DNA of 64,000 nt from Doris montereyensis (Eukaryota > Mollusca > Gastropoda > Nudibranchia > Dorididae), in the NCBI GenBank assembly GCA_037039925.1, contig JAXRKP010001130.1, positions 86,001 to 150,000 of the forward strand, written 5' to 3'. Within the stretch, counting starts at the first letter, position 1. Each line of letters starts with the position of its first letter. The notes under the pieces were generated by a model that was not told where the DNA came from, made no database searches, and was given only the letters and a program-made list of their open reading frames with translations. Of the stretch, positions 17,521 through 60,372 are shown one piece after another. Made by a program: the position numbers and the translations under genes.

Positions 17521-17654
17521 TCCATTTTTTATATTGTACCCCACACTTAAGAATGAAAAGAATGGGATTTACTCATCCCATGATTCACAGTGTGATTGAT
17601 TGAACTCATGCTCTCATGATGCAATTCTCTTTTCTACGGTCTGCCAAGGATGTC

Positions 17655-18690
17655 ACTGCATAGTTTTAGACTCCGATTGTTACAAAACAAGGCTGCAAGA
17701 ATTGTAATGAAAATATAAAAAGCAAGACCACGTCAAACTTGTTCTGCAGTCACTATATTGGTTACCGGTGGAGAAGAGAATTGAGTTTAAATTGGCCTGT
17801 CTTGTTTTTAAATGCATTCACTGTGATGATGCCCTTGGGCTTGGGTATCGGAAGTAACATTAATCCGTGTGGAGCTAACCATTTCATTACACACTATGTG
17901 TTCGCGATTCATTTTGCCTAGAGTTTCCTGTAAGCCATGATAAATAAAGAGCAAAATACATTTGACAGCTGTGGTCAATTTGTATTTAGCTACATTTAAG
18001 AATAGCCGGTACAATGCTTCTTCTAATATCGCGTCAAAATTACAACACATTGTCTCTTTCTAGCATTAAGAACACACCACAAACCCTACGCTTTTTTTCA
18101 GAAGATACCATTTAAGTGTGTAAAGGGGTTGTCAAGACAATTCACTTCAATAAAATCCGTTCGTTTTTTGTAAAAGAATGGTCTGGTCTCAAACCTAACA
18201 CCTCCTATCTACTTGGACTCTACCAAGATTCACTAATCCGCGAAGCAAGTATCAGTTTTCTAAGATATGATTGGCAGAAAGCTAATTTTAAGCTTTATTT
18301 GAGTCAGTGAGTGGCAAAACAATGAAAATGGACACATTTTGAGAGCGTCCCCCATCCACACGGAGGTGGCCTTCGCGCCACACAGTTTGCAGAGGAAGAT
18401 AGCAATAGCCGGTCTTCACGCTGAACGGGTTGTTCGGGCAGTGCGGAAATCACCATGCCATAGGTGTTAATATTTATTGTCCTAGTGGGTAGCTTAGGTC
18501 TTGTAATAGCTTACTAATCACTTTATCGTAAAATGTTAAAATCTAAATTTTAAAAATCATAGTTTTACATTTTCTGGTCCCGTTGTCTAAAACCTCCTGT
18601 CACCTCATACACGAAATTCCAAGTCACTCAGCTATTTAAAAAGATCGTTGAAAACAGAACTTTTCGCTCTGCATTCGTTGAATGTAAAAT
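17655..18690 (+). mobile_element. CR1/L2-like LINE relic, reverse-transcriptase C-terminal region
   Basis: At 17665-17820 two frames read LLQNKAARIVMK and then DHVKLVLQSLYWLPVEKRIE followed by FKLACLVFK. This is the LQN-AAR / LHWLPV-RI signature near the C terminus of CR1, L2 and related LINE polymerases. At about 18590-18680 another frame reads HTRNSKSLSYLKRSLKTELF, matching the final S-F-LKT-LF block of the same family. The ~750 bases between are heavily diverged or include inserted DNA. Frameshifts and stops make it a pseudogene. Confidence 0.75.
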
Positions 18691-20384
18691 TGTATTCAAG
18701 AAGAGCTTGCAGTGTTACTGGAAGTGATCTTCTTACAGTGAGGGGTTTCCCCAGCCATTTGCAAGAAAACAGGAGTGCGTGCAAGGGGAGAAGCTAGGAA
18801 TTTGACTTAGTTTGAACAATGATTTTATGTCTACAGATGATAAAAGACCTATAAAACATATGTATTTTCTGAAAGTTGATAATAGAATAAGGAATTCATA
18901 TTGAGAAGTTATTGCAACAAAAGAAATTCAATCAATTTAGGTTTGCACAAAATGTGTTGAAAGGGGTCACCCGAAAAGCTAGGAGCTTAAAATAAGTTGT
19001 AATGTTGTTAAACTTTGAACTCAAAGGTCAAACTATGTCCCAAACCATTTAAGGAAAGTGAAAATTTCCATTATAAAAGCCTAGGTGTCTGGCCCTAAAC
19101 ATAGGGCCCGCACGCTTTCCGTACCAATGATGTCAGCCCCAAATGTAGGGCCAACCGTAACACACCCTAAATAAAAGGCCAGCGCTCTTCTTAGTCAACG
19201 CGTGTATTTGTGTTATTATTAATTATCTTTTATTTTCTAGGTATGTACTATATTGTCATTGTCATCCTGCTTGTGTATATTGTTATTGTGATTTCATACC
19301 ATTTAACCTAGAATCATAATTCTATCCAGTTTCTTGATTAATGTGATGCTGTTTGAAAACAAGTTAAAACAAAATGTAAAAAAGTGAGTACATGTACTAT
19401 GACTGTTAAAACATGTTCATCTATCCAGATTGTACGTCAAAATTAAAACCTCTGTTATGTTAAAATTCTTCAAATTGACCAAATCTTGTGGCTTGTTAAC
19501 AGGTGGAAATAAAGAAGGTAGTGTCAAATACCATCGAAAAAGCTGGTGGTGATCAGTAGGTTGTCAGTTGCCATTGGTATTACCGGTTATAGGTTACTAA
19601 TCTGTTGTCATCAGGAGATCTCTTGTGGTTATCCTCCGGTGGTTATGCGCGACTATTCAGTCATCGCTTCCGATGAGTATGAGTGATTCATCAGTTGTCA
19701 CCGGGTTGGGGGATCTATCTTCAGCTGTTATGATTTTCATTAAAGAATCACTATGTGTAAGGGTAAATGTATAAAGGTATAGGAAAATAGGAGATGAATG
19801 TATGTGTAAAGAATATTTTCAAAATCTTTATTCTACCAGTAATTAACTTTAAGGTAGAATGGGCTTATGAAGTGAAATTAAAGTTTTGGCATTGAGTTCT
19901 CACTCCCATGCTGGAAAGTAAAACTTAAATTTCAATGCCTTGCATGACAACTACGTCTAAAGACACTTTACTTAATAAGGTATGGAACCAGAGAATCTAG
20001 AGCTTTGAGAAAAGCAAAACGAACTTACTGGATATTGTACTGCATATATGTGTATTATATACATTACATTTATATAAAATTGAAATAGAAGCATTGAGGG
20101 AGGGTTGATTCTTATCTCATGCCCTGAATGCTCACGGTTTTCTCTATCTCATACATACTGTTTAACTCTTGTCTATTTGTTTGTTAATCTACGTCCCCAC
20201 CATTAGTTGTGCTTTAAGAAAAGACTTGAATTATTAAGAAATTCTTAACATCTATGAGTTGATTTTTGTGTGGGTTTTTTCTGTCTTTGATAGGACTGAC
20301 AGCCTACCAAGGGTCTGAATTAATCCACATAATTTTCTTAGAACCTTTGTTTATCTTCAAATTTACATTTTTTGTCTTCCCTAG
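18691..20384. other. Region upstream of the RAD54L2-like first coding exon
   Basis: No coding exon was recognised. It probably includes the promoter and/or untranslated first exon and its intron, because an AG acceptor (20383-20384) precedes the start-codon exon. A GC-richer patch at 19085-19205 holds the palindrome GGCCCTA-AACA-TAGGGCC (19091-19108), a related copy near 19140 and an ATAAAAGG TATA-like string near 19171. It is the best promoter candidate by composition only. Confidence 0.35.
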
Positions 20385-20423
20385 ATGTGTTTGTGAAAGG
20401 ATACACCAGGGTCAAATCAAAAC
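20385..20423 (+). other. RAD54L2: 5' UTR part of RAD54L2-like exon
   Basis: A pyrimidine-rich tract and CTAG acceptor end at 20384. The 39 untranslated bases before the ATG end in TCAAAACATGG, with A at -3 and G at +4, a good Kozak context. Any earlier untranslated exon was not located. Confidence 0.55.
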
Positions 20424-50144
<29,721 letters not shown>

Positions 50145-50384
50145 CGGACAGGGCTTTGGAAACTGATATCAAAACTATGACATAATGTTTGTCTTCATGA
50201 TTTCAAGTTTTAAATCGACCCTCAGCATACAGTCACATTTCCTCATTTGTTATGGCCAGGTGAAGACAACTGAATTGTTGTTAGATATGTAGGTGTCTCA
50301 AATTTACACTACACAATGCTACTTAAATTTGTTCTCTTTGCTATATCAAAAGCTGGTTTGATTAAGTCATGATCATGACCACAA

Positions 50385-50390
50385 AATAAA
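50385..50390 (+). promoter_or_regulatory. RAD54L2: Candidate polyadenylation signal of the RAD54L2-like gene
   Basis: AATAAA about 240 bases past the stop codon, the first on this strand. Use of later signals cannot be excluded. Confidence 0.4.
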
Positions 50391-51300
50391 CTAACGTTAT
50401 AACCATATTCTTGTAAGGATTACCTGCTTGAGGCGACAGTCCTTCAAATGTGACACTTGTTTGAGATAATTTTCAAGAATGGTTGTTTTCCATGCAGCTT
50501 ATGAGGAGTTTGATTCATCATTAATTATTGAGTCAATTGTTATCACAAAGTGTTGCATAGAGGACTCCAAATATATTTTGTTTCTAAATAGACCAAAGAC
50601 ATATCCCTAAGGAACAATGAACAATAGTGCAAAAGTTATGTCTCTTGAAATGAAGACTACTGATTGAATGTGTTTCAGTATTTATCTCTTGCGGTTCAAA
50701 TGCATATTTAACATGTTTTAATGTTCTCTCTCTCTTATATATTGTAGGCCCAATGATTTTCAAATTTTCCTCTTAAAATCAGCATGGAATACATTCTAAG
50801 CCTGTTCAATTCTCAAACAATTATCTTGTACGTCCGACCTGATGTTAAAGTGTATAGAATAATATCCCTCATGTCGAATACATTTTTCTTACTGCAAGGC
50901 TATTTTCATGCCTTCATGCGCTACAAACCCATCTCACTTTGTGAAATCTTTTATTTCGTTTCTTCCACAACCTTTATTTCTGCTTTTTGTTTCTCCCCCA
51001 GTACATGAATCATTCTCTTATTTGCACCACATCTTTTGTAATGAAAATGGAATATTAGAAAAGTAGATTGATTTTAAAGTGTCCCCCCTTTGAAATAGCT
51101 TGAAAGCATGTCCTTCAATTATATATTTAGACTAAAATCTGAATTAAAAATCTGTTCTGTATTATAAACCTACAACTCACTATCATCCAAGGTGACGCAG
51201 ATTTACATTCAATTTGAAAGGTATTCTTGTTTGTCTATTTACTCATTAGAAAGAAAAACTTACTGCAGGTGTTACGTACAATGATTTATATTTATGCACA

Positions 51301-51421
51301 CGGGGGTTGGTGGGTGTTACTGGTAGTGTTCTTCTTTCACTAAATCTTTCACTTTGCTGTTTCTTGCTCTTAATTCATCCTTAGATCACCCCATATGAAC
51401 AGGGAAAATTTCAGCGAATTA
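51301..51421 (+). repeat. Dispersed ~140-bp repeat, copy 4
   Basis: CGGGGGTTGGTGGGTGTTAC, TGGTAG, CTTTCACTTTGCTGTTTC, CTTAATTCATCCTTAGATCA and CAGGGAAAATTTCA align along the length of copy 1. Confidence 0.75.
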
Positions 51422-51837
51422 TATTTATGCACACTCAAAATCGGATTTAGATTAGTATGGGCATGGGGGGGGGGGGGAATATAGTGTGAGAAATCAACAA
51501 GAGCAGTGTCTTCCTCTGTGTGTAATGATTTGCATATTATGAATAATAACTCTACAATCCTAGTGAAGAATAAAGTTGACATTAATTTAACTCGATATAC
51601 AAATTAGTATATAATAATACTCAGCAGAATAGTTTTGATTGATTGTATTAAAAGCCTTTAGGATTTTAAAAATTAACAACTGTTCAGCTCATAATTTTAT
51701 TTTATTTTGAGGAATGAAAATCCCTAACAAATTTTTTTTAAACAAGAGAGATGGGGAAAAAAGATAAGACTGGTTTAAAAAGGCTGTTTCAGAAAAAGCT
51801 TTGTACAATTAATTGTTTCTCTTCAAAAGAGTAGATG

Positions 51838-51903
51838 GCTTGAGGTTGCTACCGGTAGGCACTAGTTCTTTCCTTTCATTCTTTTCAGCTTGGTATTTCT
51901 TCA
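51838..51903 (+). repeat. Dispersed ~140-bp repeat, copy 5 (5' part)
   Basis: GGTTGCTACCGGTAGGCACT followed by TTCTTTCCTTTCATTC. Only the 5' half is recognisable. Confidence 0.5.
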
Positions 51904-52529
51904 AAAGTTTGGGCAGAGATTATCCGTTGCGTGTGGTCAAGAAAGTAATTTTAAACAAAACTTTTAAACAGAATTGACACTAATTCTGATATTTCATGCA
52001 TACCGTCAAATATCACACGCACAGTCCAGTAACAGCATGAATTATTTTTTCAGTTAGATTAAAGTATATTAAACTTCATTTGCTTTCTTTTGATTTGTTT
52101 CAAACGCAAGGAAAAAGTAATGGGGGGGGGGGGATTTTTAAAAAGAAATTGCTGTTGATCTGTTGCTCCGACTTGTTATACGAACAAATTGTAAACTGAT
52201 TTTTAAAAAAGGTAAATTATGAAATGAAGCTGAAGCTGATTTTAGAAATCTCAATTGTGTGCTTTATTTTGTTAAAATTTGTGAAAGATGCATATGTACT
52301 TAAATTTGTCTACTTTATCATTTCAATGCAGTCATGAAATGATACCTGTTCCAGTCTTATGAAGTTATTGTTGTTTTTTTTTAAATTTGCGCTTTTGTTG
52401 CCTGTCGGTGGGGGGTTTTCTGGAGGTGGGGGGGGGGGGGGCAAAGGAGATGAGAGAACAACTCCACAGCCACTGATATCAGTATGGGGCTTAGTTTTTA
52501 TTGTACTATTAAACTTAACTCATGCTCAG

Positions 52530-52860
<331 letters not shown>

Positions 52861-55837
52861 CCAGACTAAAGAACAATAGAGAACATTGTTGAATTCTACA
52901 CAAACCCATTCCCCAGTTTTGAATCGTCATCGAACAACAAAACCTACTTAACAATGTTTCTATGTGACTGCATTGTGTTGGAATTGGATGGAAGGTCGTT
53001 TTGTTGTTGTTTGTTGTTGTTTTGAATTGTTAACTTTTGTGCTGTTCTCTTTAAAGGATGAAACTAATGAATTACTCTTTTTGACAGAATAGGACCATTC
53101 ATGAATTGGTTTTTATTCATAGAGATATAAATTGAAAGAGCCAGTTTTAGTGCCCATTTAAAGGTTCTGTTAATAGATCTGAAAATATAGTGTCATGTGT
53201 AAGGTATGATGATATAATGTTTTAAGTTATAGAAAATACTTTATTACCCCATTTTCATATTTTGCTATTTATGAATAAGTAAAGAAATATATATTATATT
53301 ATGCTCTGTTGAATTCATCGTCATAAATGCTTAATACATCATGATGTAGTTAGACAATCATCACTCTTTATTTTTTAACATTCTGGTGGTTTTTTCTCTT
53401 CTTTTTCTTCTTTGCTTTCTTTTACCCACATCTGGGTTTTTGGTGGGTTTTTAATTTTTTATTAGCTTCTGTTTCTGGGTATTCATTGTTTTTTAAAAGT
53501 TTTATTTTGTTTTGTTTTTCAGCAATATAGGATTGAGTGATGTCTGTCGTTTGTTATACTTGAAATGAAAATATGTGTATATAATAATTAATGACTTCAA
53601 AGAATGTACATCTGTGAAAGCTGACTGCAGGTGGTTAGTGGGTGCTGCTGATAAGTTATCCTTCTTTCTTAACATTCTCTTGTATCTGTCTCACTTTGGT
53701 TTATTCCCAGCACAAAGTGATTTATTTCAACATTTGTGCTTTCTCTCCATTCTAATCTCAAACTCGGAGCCTGCCCTGTAATTTTGTTCTCCCCAAGTGT
53801 AAATCAAGTCAAATTATGGTAATTATGTGTAATTGATTTTGTCAAATTTTGTCTTTATATAATGAACAACTTGTCATAAAATTCAATACTTCTCTTAGCA
53901 AATAGATTTTCTTTTCCCTTTACCAGAATGTTACCTTTGTCGCAATGGTTCTTCTTGTATAAAGACTGGCATATCAGTACCTGGCATGGTTATTCATCTC
54001 TCATTTTTGGCCAGTGTGTTTTCATATGTAGTAAATTATGTAGCAAACTCTACCTCTTATTATATAAATCTCCCTATATGTTACTTCTGTACAGAATTTT
54101 TGTGGTCAGAATGTGTTTCACAAATTGTCATTCCCGATGGCTAGAACCAGCAGTATTGTGTTTTTGTTCCCCTTCTTGTGTACATAGAGATAATAATGTA
54201 AATGTTCATTGATGATGAGTGACCATTTCCAGTGCTGTTCTTTTGACCATTTATTGTTGTATTATAAATCCAATCATGTTGATGATAGAATTGATTCAAA
54301 CACCATAACAGGCTTGTGTGTGTATTAAGTTCTACTTGTATTTTTCTTGTATTCACTCATTCATGATAATGATTATGGTGCTAATTAAAGAACATCCCTT
54401 TGCTCTTGATTTTGTTTCCTCTCATCACTCTTTTCATTTGTGAAATTCAAGTTAGCCACTCCAAAAGTTCATGGATGAGAATTTTGACTATAAAGATATT
54501 ATAATTATTGTGAGATTATTCAGTTTCGTGTACTTATGATGCAAGTTCATCAGCTTTGCCAGTTGTTTATTAGCATCTTATGTTATAACAGTGCGCAGGT
54601 GTACAGATGCATAATAAGAAATTTACACTTTTAACTAAAAAATTTACAGTAAAGGAAGTCTTGCTTAGGGTCTAGTTCTAATGGTTAGGATTTTCATATT
54701 ACTTTGATTAGGGTTGTTTTAGTGAGCTTAATCAGAAATTTAAGAGGAGTTGTCAATATTATGAAATTTATGACAAGATGATGATTTCAATCTTGTCTAC
54801 CGACCATCATGAAATTAAAAAAAATATTTTCCTTGATTTCCAAACCAATCGCGAATTCCTTATAAAAAATACAGAGTAACTGGATTGTCAGATGTACCCA
54901 TCATTGATATTTTCCGCCAAAGAATGCCCCAAGCTCTAAGTTTTTATTTCAAATTCTATTTATTATGTCCAAGTAAAAACAGTTGTTACCTGTTAGCATT
55001 GTTTAGAACTAAACTTTTCAGTAATGCTGTAGACAGCACATTATTTAAGTAGTCTATGAATATTAGAACACTGGACAAGGCTTTACTTTACTGATCATAA
55101 CCTAATGGCAGAATCCTGAGTTGTTTGTTTTTACTCCTGTCATTACATCTTTTAAAGCATATGAAAGCTACAAGATCCGAGAGAACACTAGCAGCGAGGT
55201 ACAAGATCACGCATCAAAATTTACCATTTGCCCCCGGCGGCAAAGCGGTAAAGACTGTCCCCTCCTTTTGAGCTTCCCCACTTTATTGTATGAACAGCTG
55301 TCGCATGGTCGGGTCTCTCAGGAGCCACCTCTCCTATCAAGTCATTCCTGATTTAGGATCTTGGGTAGTGTTCAGTCTTCATGGCCGCCTGGCAGTATAG
55401 CATTTTGATTAGTTGAAAGTCTGGGCTCCAAAAATAGCCACCGATTGGATTGTGAAAACCCAAGGCAGCCCTGCAAGGCGTCTAATGGCTGAACACTGCC
55501 TTATTACATTTCCATTGGATTTCTACATTTGGTTTTCTTTGTTCTCCATTTCTGTAAGTAAATGCCTGTTGCATAGCATTTTTTACGATCTCAGCTATCC
55601 CACGCTTGATTGACATCTTTGTGTATATTTGTATCTTTTCTCACATTGGAAGGTCATAATCTTGCATTGTTCTTTTGTTACGTTTTTTTCTCTCTTTTGC
55701 TTACAACTTAAAAAGAAATTTCTTTTCTCTCTCTCTTTTTATTTTAAATGTGTTGATCATGTTGAAGACAAGGCAATATGTCTAGAAACTGTTACCAGAA
55801 ATAAAAGCTTCCTTGTACAAATTTCCCATCTTGATAT
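52861..55837. other. Non-coding 3' flank, one degraded ~140-bp repeat
   Basis: AT-rich with no coding frame. 53626-53720 (GGTGGTTAGTGGGTGCTGCT, GATAAG, CTTCTTTC) is a degraded repeat copy. 55364-55500 is an imperfect inverted repeat (arms near 55366-55395 and 55470-55500, about 80% matched), possibly a small foldback element. Nothing else was recognised. Confidence 0.4.
53626..53720 (+). repeat. Dispersed ~140-bp repeat, copy 6 (degraded)
   Basis: The start GGTGGTTAGTGGGTGCTGCT and a C/T-rich centre match. The AATTCACCCTGAGATCACC block is not recognisable. Confidence 0.45.
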
Positions 55838-55952
<115 letters not shown>

Positions 55953-56107
55953 TCCTTTCATTTTCATTCTATTTCACTCATCTTGTACCTTGCTTATTTG
56001 TTTTATATATGAAATGATCAATGTACTACATCAGCAATCCCTGTTTTGTATAAACTCATAAAAAATTCAACAATAACCTGTTTAAGTAAATAAAATTTGT
56101 CATGTAT

Positions 56108-56300
56108 CCATGCTCAGCCCAGGCAGAGGCCTGATGGATGTTGCTGGTAGGATTTCCGTCTATGTGGGCGGTGAGTGGGTAGTGCTGGTAAGGCCTTTGG
56201 CTTGCCTTTCATTGTTTGAACACATCTTATCTATCATCTGGCTACTTCATCTTAATTCACTTTAAGATTACTGCACATTACAGGATGGATTAAACCAACG
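56108..56300 (+). repeat. Dispersed ~140-bp repeat, copy 7 (with an extra partial start)
   Basis: A partial start (GATGGATGTTGCTGGTAGG, about 56131) precedes a fuller copy from 56164 (GGCGGTGAGTGGGTAGTGCT, GGCTACTTCATCTTAATTCA, ACAGGATGGATTAAA). Two overlapping or tandem insertions are likely. Confidence 0.65.
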
Positions 56301-57082
56301 CATAAATGGATTTTCATTTGCCCATCTTTCTGTCATGTCTTGTCTTCTCTTCTTATTTCTTTTCCCAGGTTGAAACATTTCCGTTATCTTATCAATTTTA
56401 TTTTTGTAATTGAAGAAGCGATAAAAATGTAATTTTGATTTTCTTGGCAATATAATAATCATTTTCTTTATTTTGAGCATATATGTATATTTAAATGTAT
56501 GTATATCTGAACATTTCTGTATACACACAGACAAGGGCACTGAGTTTGATTTTTAAAAAATCTGATTGTCAAGTTAGCCAATTCCATGTGTGTGTGCGTG
56601 TGTGTATATGCCATGGGTCGGTTATTCAAATGCATCAAGGGGTAAAAGTGTATTGTGGACAAAACATTTCCTCCTTCTTCCTCTCACCCCCTCCTCAGCT
56701 TTGTTTATGTCCTTTGGATTGAAAAAACTTTCATCTGACTTACACTCCAAACCAGTGCTATTTTGAGTATATATTATATATGTGTGTGTGTATATGTGTA
56801 TAAAGGAAGAATGAAATTGAATGTGTTGATTTTTTCTCCTCAGACAAACTGCTCTATTTTATAACTGTAAGAACACCATCAACGTGTAATTGATCAAACT
56901 GTCAAACAAGCAAAACAAAAATTACCTTTTCATGTTTATCTAATTCTATGCTACGTCCTGTAAGACAGACATTAATATAATCAATCAATCTGGCAAAGCA
57001 ACACAAACATATGTTTTTACTATTATGAATGTTTTATGCTATGAGTTGACATCCATTATCAATGCATTTAATTAATCAATCT
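56301..57082. other. Non-coding flank, nothing recognised
   Basis: AT-rich; short GT and TA runs near 56590 and 56770. No gene or named repeat was seen. Confidence 0.45.
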
Positions 57083-57192
57083 TTCTCTTTCTCTCTCTGT
57101 CTCTGTCTCTCTGTCTCTCTCTCTGTCTCTCTTCCCTCCATCCCTCCCTCCCTCCCTCCCTCTCTCTCCCTCCCTCCCCCTCCCTCCCTCCC

Positions 57193-57259
<67 letters not shown>

Positions 57260-57265
57260 ACACCA
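57083..57265. repeat. (CT)n and (CCCT)n microsatellite
   Basis: CTGT and CT, then CCTCCCTC, then CT. Open frames here are artefacts. Confidence 0.97.
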
Positions 57266-57944
57266 TCCCTCCCTCAAGTCGATCAAAACTTTCCATGATG
57301 TTTTATGACTTAATAGCTATGTACTATTTATGTCGCTCATTTTGTTGTGCCTATCATTTATTCCCTACTGTATTTATCCCTTTCACTCCCTGTACTAGAT
57401 TATTTGTATGCCAATTGATTTTTATACCGTAATAAAAGTTTTGATGAAGGGCTCAAATGTTAATCCTTTTTCACTTCACCTTTATTACCTCCATTAAACT
57501 TTCCCCACTTTTCTTTTTCCCCTCCTCTCCATATTTAACACTCAGATCCAAGTTTTTAGAGAAGAATTATGAGATTGAGAAAAAAAAATCAAACCTTATA
57601 ACAAATTCACAAAAACGTTGTTTTGTGTAATCTCCTAAAAGTTTCTTTCTTGTCAAGGCCAACTCATTATTTCAATTTGAACTGGTTGTAGCTGTATTTC
57701 TTGTCTTGAAACTGTGTAGATCTAGTTTCCTTTCCCAACTCAAAACAAATAAACACTTTCACCTGCCTTACTCATGCAACCATTTCTAATTTTGTTGATT
57801 TTAAAAAGAGAAGGAAAAGAAGAAATGCCGCTGATGGAGACTGCACAGTAAAATCTGTACACTGCTGATGTTTACCTTGGATTGTCATTTTGATCTTATG
57901 AGAAGAACATTAATAAGATATAAATAGTAATTTGTGGGATGAAG
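57266..57944. other. Non-coding flank, nothing recognised
   Basis: AT-rich DNA with no coding frame, RNA gene or repeat recognised. A single TAGATCTAG string lies near 57717. Confidence 0.45.
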
Positions 57945-58185
57945 CCACCGGGTGGTTAGGCTGCCAGACTTGGGATCATGAGTTCCTGGGTGAATCTAGC
58001 AAAGCTAGGTCCGCTGCTGTGTTCCACGTGGGAAAGATACTTTAAACGTACTTTCCCATCCGACCCAGCTGCAAATGGGCACCAGCACTAGCTTGGGAGT
58101 AAAAGTTTGCTATTAAGTGTCCAGAGGTGATATCAATTGTTTCGTCTCACACTCATCGAAACCGATCTAGCTCCAGCTCATCAGC
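57945..58185 (+). mobile_element. tRNA-derived SINE
   Basis: The head has an A-box-like GGGTGGTTAGGCTGCC and a B-box-like CTGGGTGAATCTAG (about 57954-58005). The body contains ACTTTCCCATCCGACCCAGC and TGCAAATGGGCACCAGCACT, shared with the minus-strand fragment at 33440-33590 and more weakly with the SINE at 30541. Ends are approximate. Confidence 0.65.
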
Positions 58186-58404
58186 TAAGTTTTGGTTTTG
58201 AAGGACATTAACTTTACCGATAATAATCTTTGAAAATCAGGAATCAGCTTGATTCAAACTTCAGGCTTTGAAGGCTGTGGGTGATTGTCATCTTTCATAT
58301 CATTATCAATCTGCTCATATATGTCTGTCATTTGAGTATCAGTATTTCTTAACCTGGGAGATGACCATTGCATTGTCAATGTTATTTCTCATGATTGGAT
58401 TGGG

Positions 58405-58537
58405 GGGCAGATGCAGGCAGGTCCTACATCTCTCCTTTTCCATCTTTCACTTATCTTTCATCTTTCTGTTGCCTTCAATTCAATTCTGAGATCACCGAAA
58501 TGGTGGACAGGGTAAATTTAAATGAAATAGACAAACC
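58405..58537 (+). repeat. Dispersed ~140-bp repeat, copy 8
   Basis: GCAGATGCAGGCAGGTCCTA, CACTTATCTTTCATCTTTCT, TTCAATTCTGAGATCACC and GGTGGACAGGGTAAATTTAA. The first few bases are diverged. Confidence 0.75.
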
Positions 58538-59186
58538 CATGATAAAGATTTACATAGTGAACAAATCTCTAATTTATGTAAATTGAACCTGTGGACTGAT
58601 GCAGAGATACCTTTTCCTCGATGACGTGTATGGTCATTTTTCAACATTGGGTTCGTTTTTGTTAAAGACAGACAAGTTTTATTTTGTTCTCATACGACAA
58701 ATTGTTGCAAGTTTTTTCCAAAAGGGATGTGCGTATAATTATATATATTTTTAGTGGTGCAACTTACAACTTTGCTGTCTGAGAAGTTTGTGTGAAATTT
58801 ACATGGCTGACTTTATTCCATCTATTGTTTTGTCTTTCCTTTACTCCTTCTGCTTCTCTATGTCTCCCTTCATTGTCTCTTTTCTTTTCATCTCCCCCTC
58901 CCCCTCCAATCCCCCCACCCTCCCCCTCAAATCCCCCACCTCCCCCTCCAATCCCCCTCATACATTCACACATACACATTTATAATCCAAACCTTGTCTT
59001 CTCCCATCAATCTTTCATTTTCTTACATCTGTTTTTCATGTTGCTGAGATGACCTCATATGACACTAATGACAGTGTTACTTTCAAGCTCCATGAATAAA
59101 AAGTGAAATAGTAAAAGTTTCACTTATTTCCACTGCCCCACTTCTCAAGAGAATCACTGAATTACTGTGATTTCAGATAATTGCCA

Positions 59187-59315
59187 AGTGTTGGTGGGGT
59201 TACTGGTAGATCATGCTTCTTTCCTTCCACTCTTCGCCTACCTTTCATCTTGCTGTTTCGCTTCATTTGGTTCTGAGATCAGTGGATGGGGGGATTTCAA
59301 TGAAACATACATTAA
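59187..59315 (+). repeat. Dispersed ~140-bp repeat, copy 9
   Basis: GTGTTGGTGGGGTTACTGGT, CTTTCATCTTGCTGTTTC, TCATTTGGTTCTGAGATCA and TTTCAATGAAACATAC. Confidence 0.75.
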
Positions 59316-59754
59316 AATAATAATCTGATTGATTTGGACAGTTAGGTTATACTGAACCCATTTCTAATTGAGATGAGTTTGACCAAAGTTAATGGAGCAT
59401 GTGAAGAGACATCAAATTTTTCACTTGCATCCCCTTAATATAGCTAGTATTAAGATCACCTAAATAAAATAGAATGCGACGGATGAAGAGCTGTTGACCT
59501 CAATTTGATTTAATGGAAGAATGTATGGTATTTTCTACTAAGGCAGGTTTAAATATTACTAATGCAATGGAGCAGTGGAATTAAGTTGTCCACTGTTTGG
59601 TAATATTTGAAAACCACCTATTTGAAATGAAAATGATGAATGTTTTGTCTTTACACTTACAGTTACAGCTGTGCTTTTGATTGTGAGTTGGAAATGATTT
59701 GGAATTTGTCATTCATTGAAATGCTTGTCTAAATTATGTACATTTTTTTTACAT
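59316..59754. other. Non-coding flank, nothing recognised
   Basis: AT-rich DNA with no coding frame or repeat recognised. Confidence 0.45.
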
Positions 59755-59878
<124 letters not shown>

Positions 59879-60134
59879 AATATTATAACTGCATTAGATT
59901 TTTAGCTTTGCTGCTATTACCTTTCATTTTCTTTAAAGGTGTGAAGCAAAAATCCTTTAAAAAAATCCTTTAAAGTTTTTTAAATATGTTCTCTTTATAA
60001 TAATTATTATGAGAAGAATGAAGACTGCCCTTCCTTCCCCTATAAAACACAACTTGTGTGTTGTAGGATATTAAATGTATTTGGTACAATCCTGTGTCAT
60101 GTGGGATTTGGCTGACCGCTTTTTAACTACTTTC

Positions 60135-60201
60135 CATTGATTATTATCATCATCATTATCACTATATATTATTGCTATGATTATTACTATTATTATTATT
60201 T

Positions 60202-60241
<40 letters not shown>

Positions 60242-60270
60242 TTTATTATTATTATTATTATATTATTATT

Positions 60271-60305
<35 letters not shown>

Positions 60306-60372
60306 GATTATGATTATTATCACTGTTATTACTATTATTATTATTATTATTATTATTATCATCATTATTATA
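60135..60372. repeat. (ATT)n microsatellite, imperfect
   Basis: ATT/TTA with ATC, ACT and GAT variants over about 240 bases. Gives poly-I, poly-Y and poly-N frames that are not genes. No LINE body was found upstream, so it is not clearly a LINE tail like the array at 11.7-11.9 kb. Confidence 0.95.
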
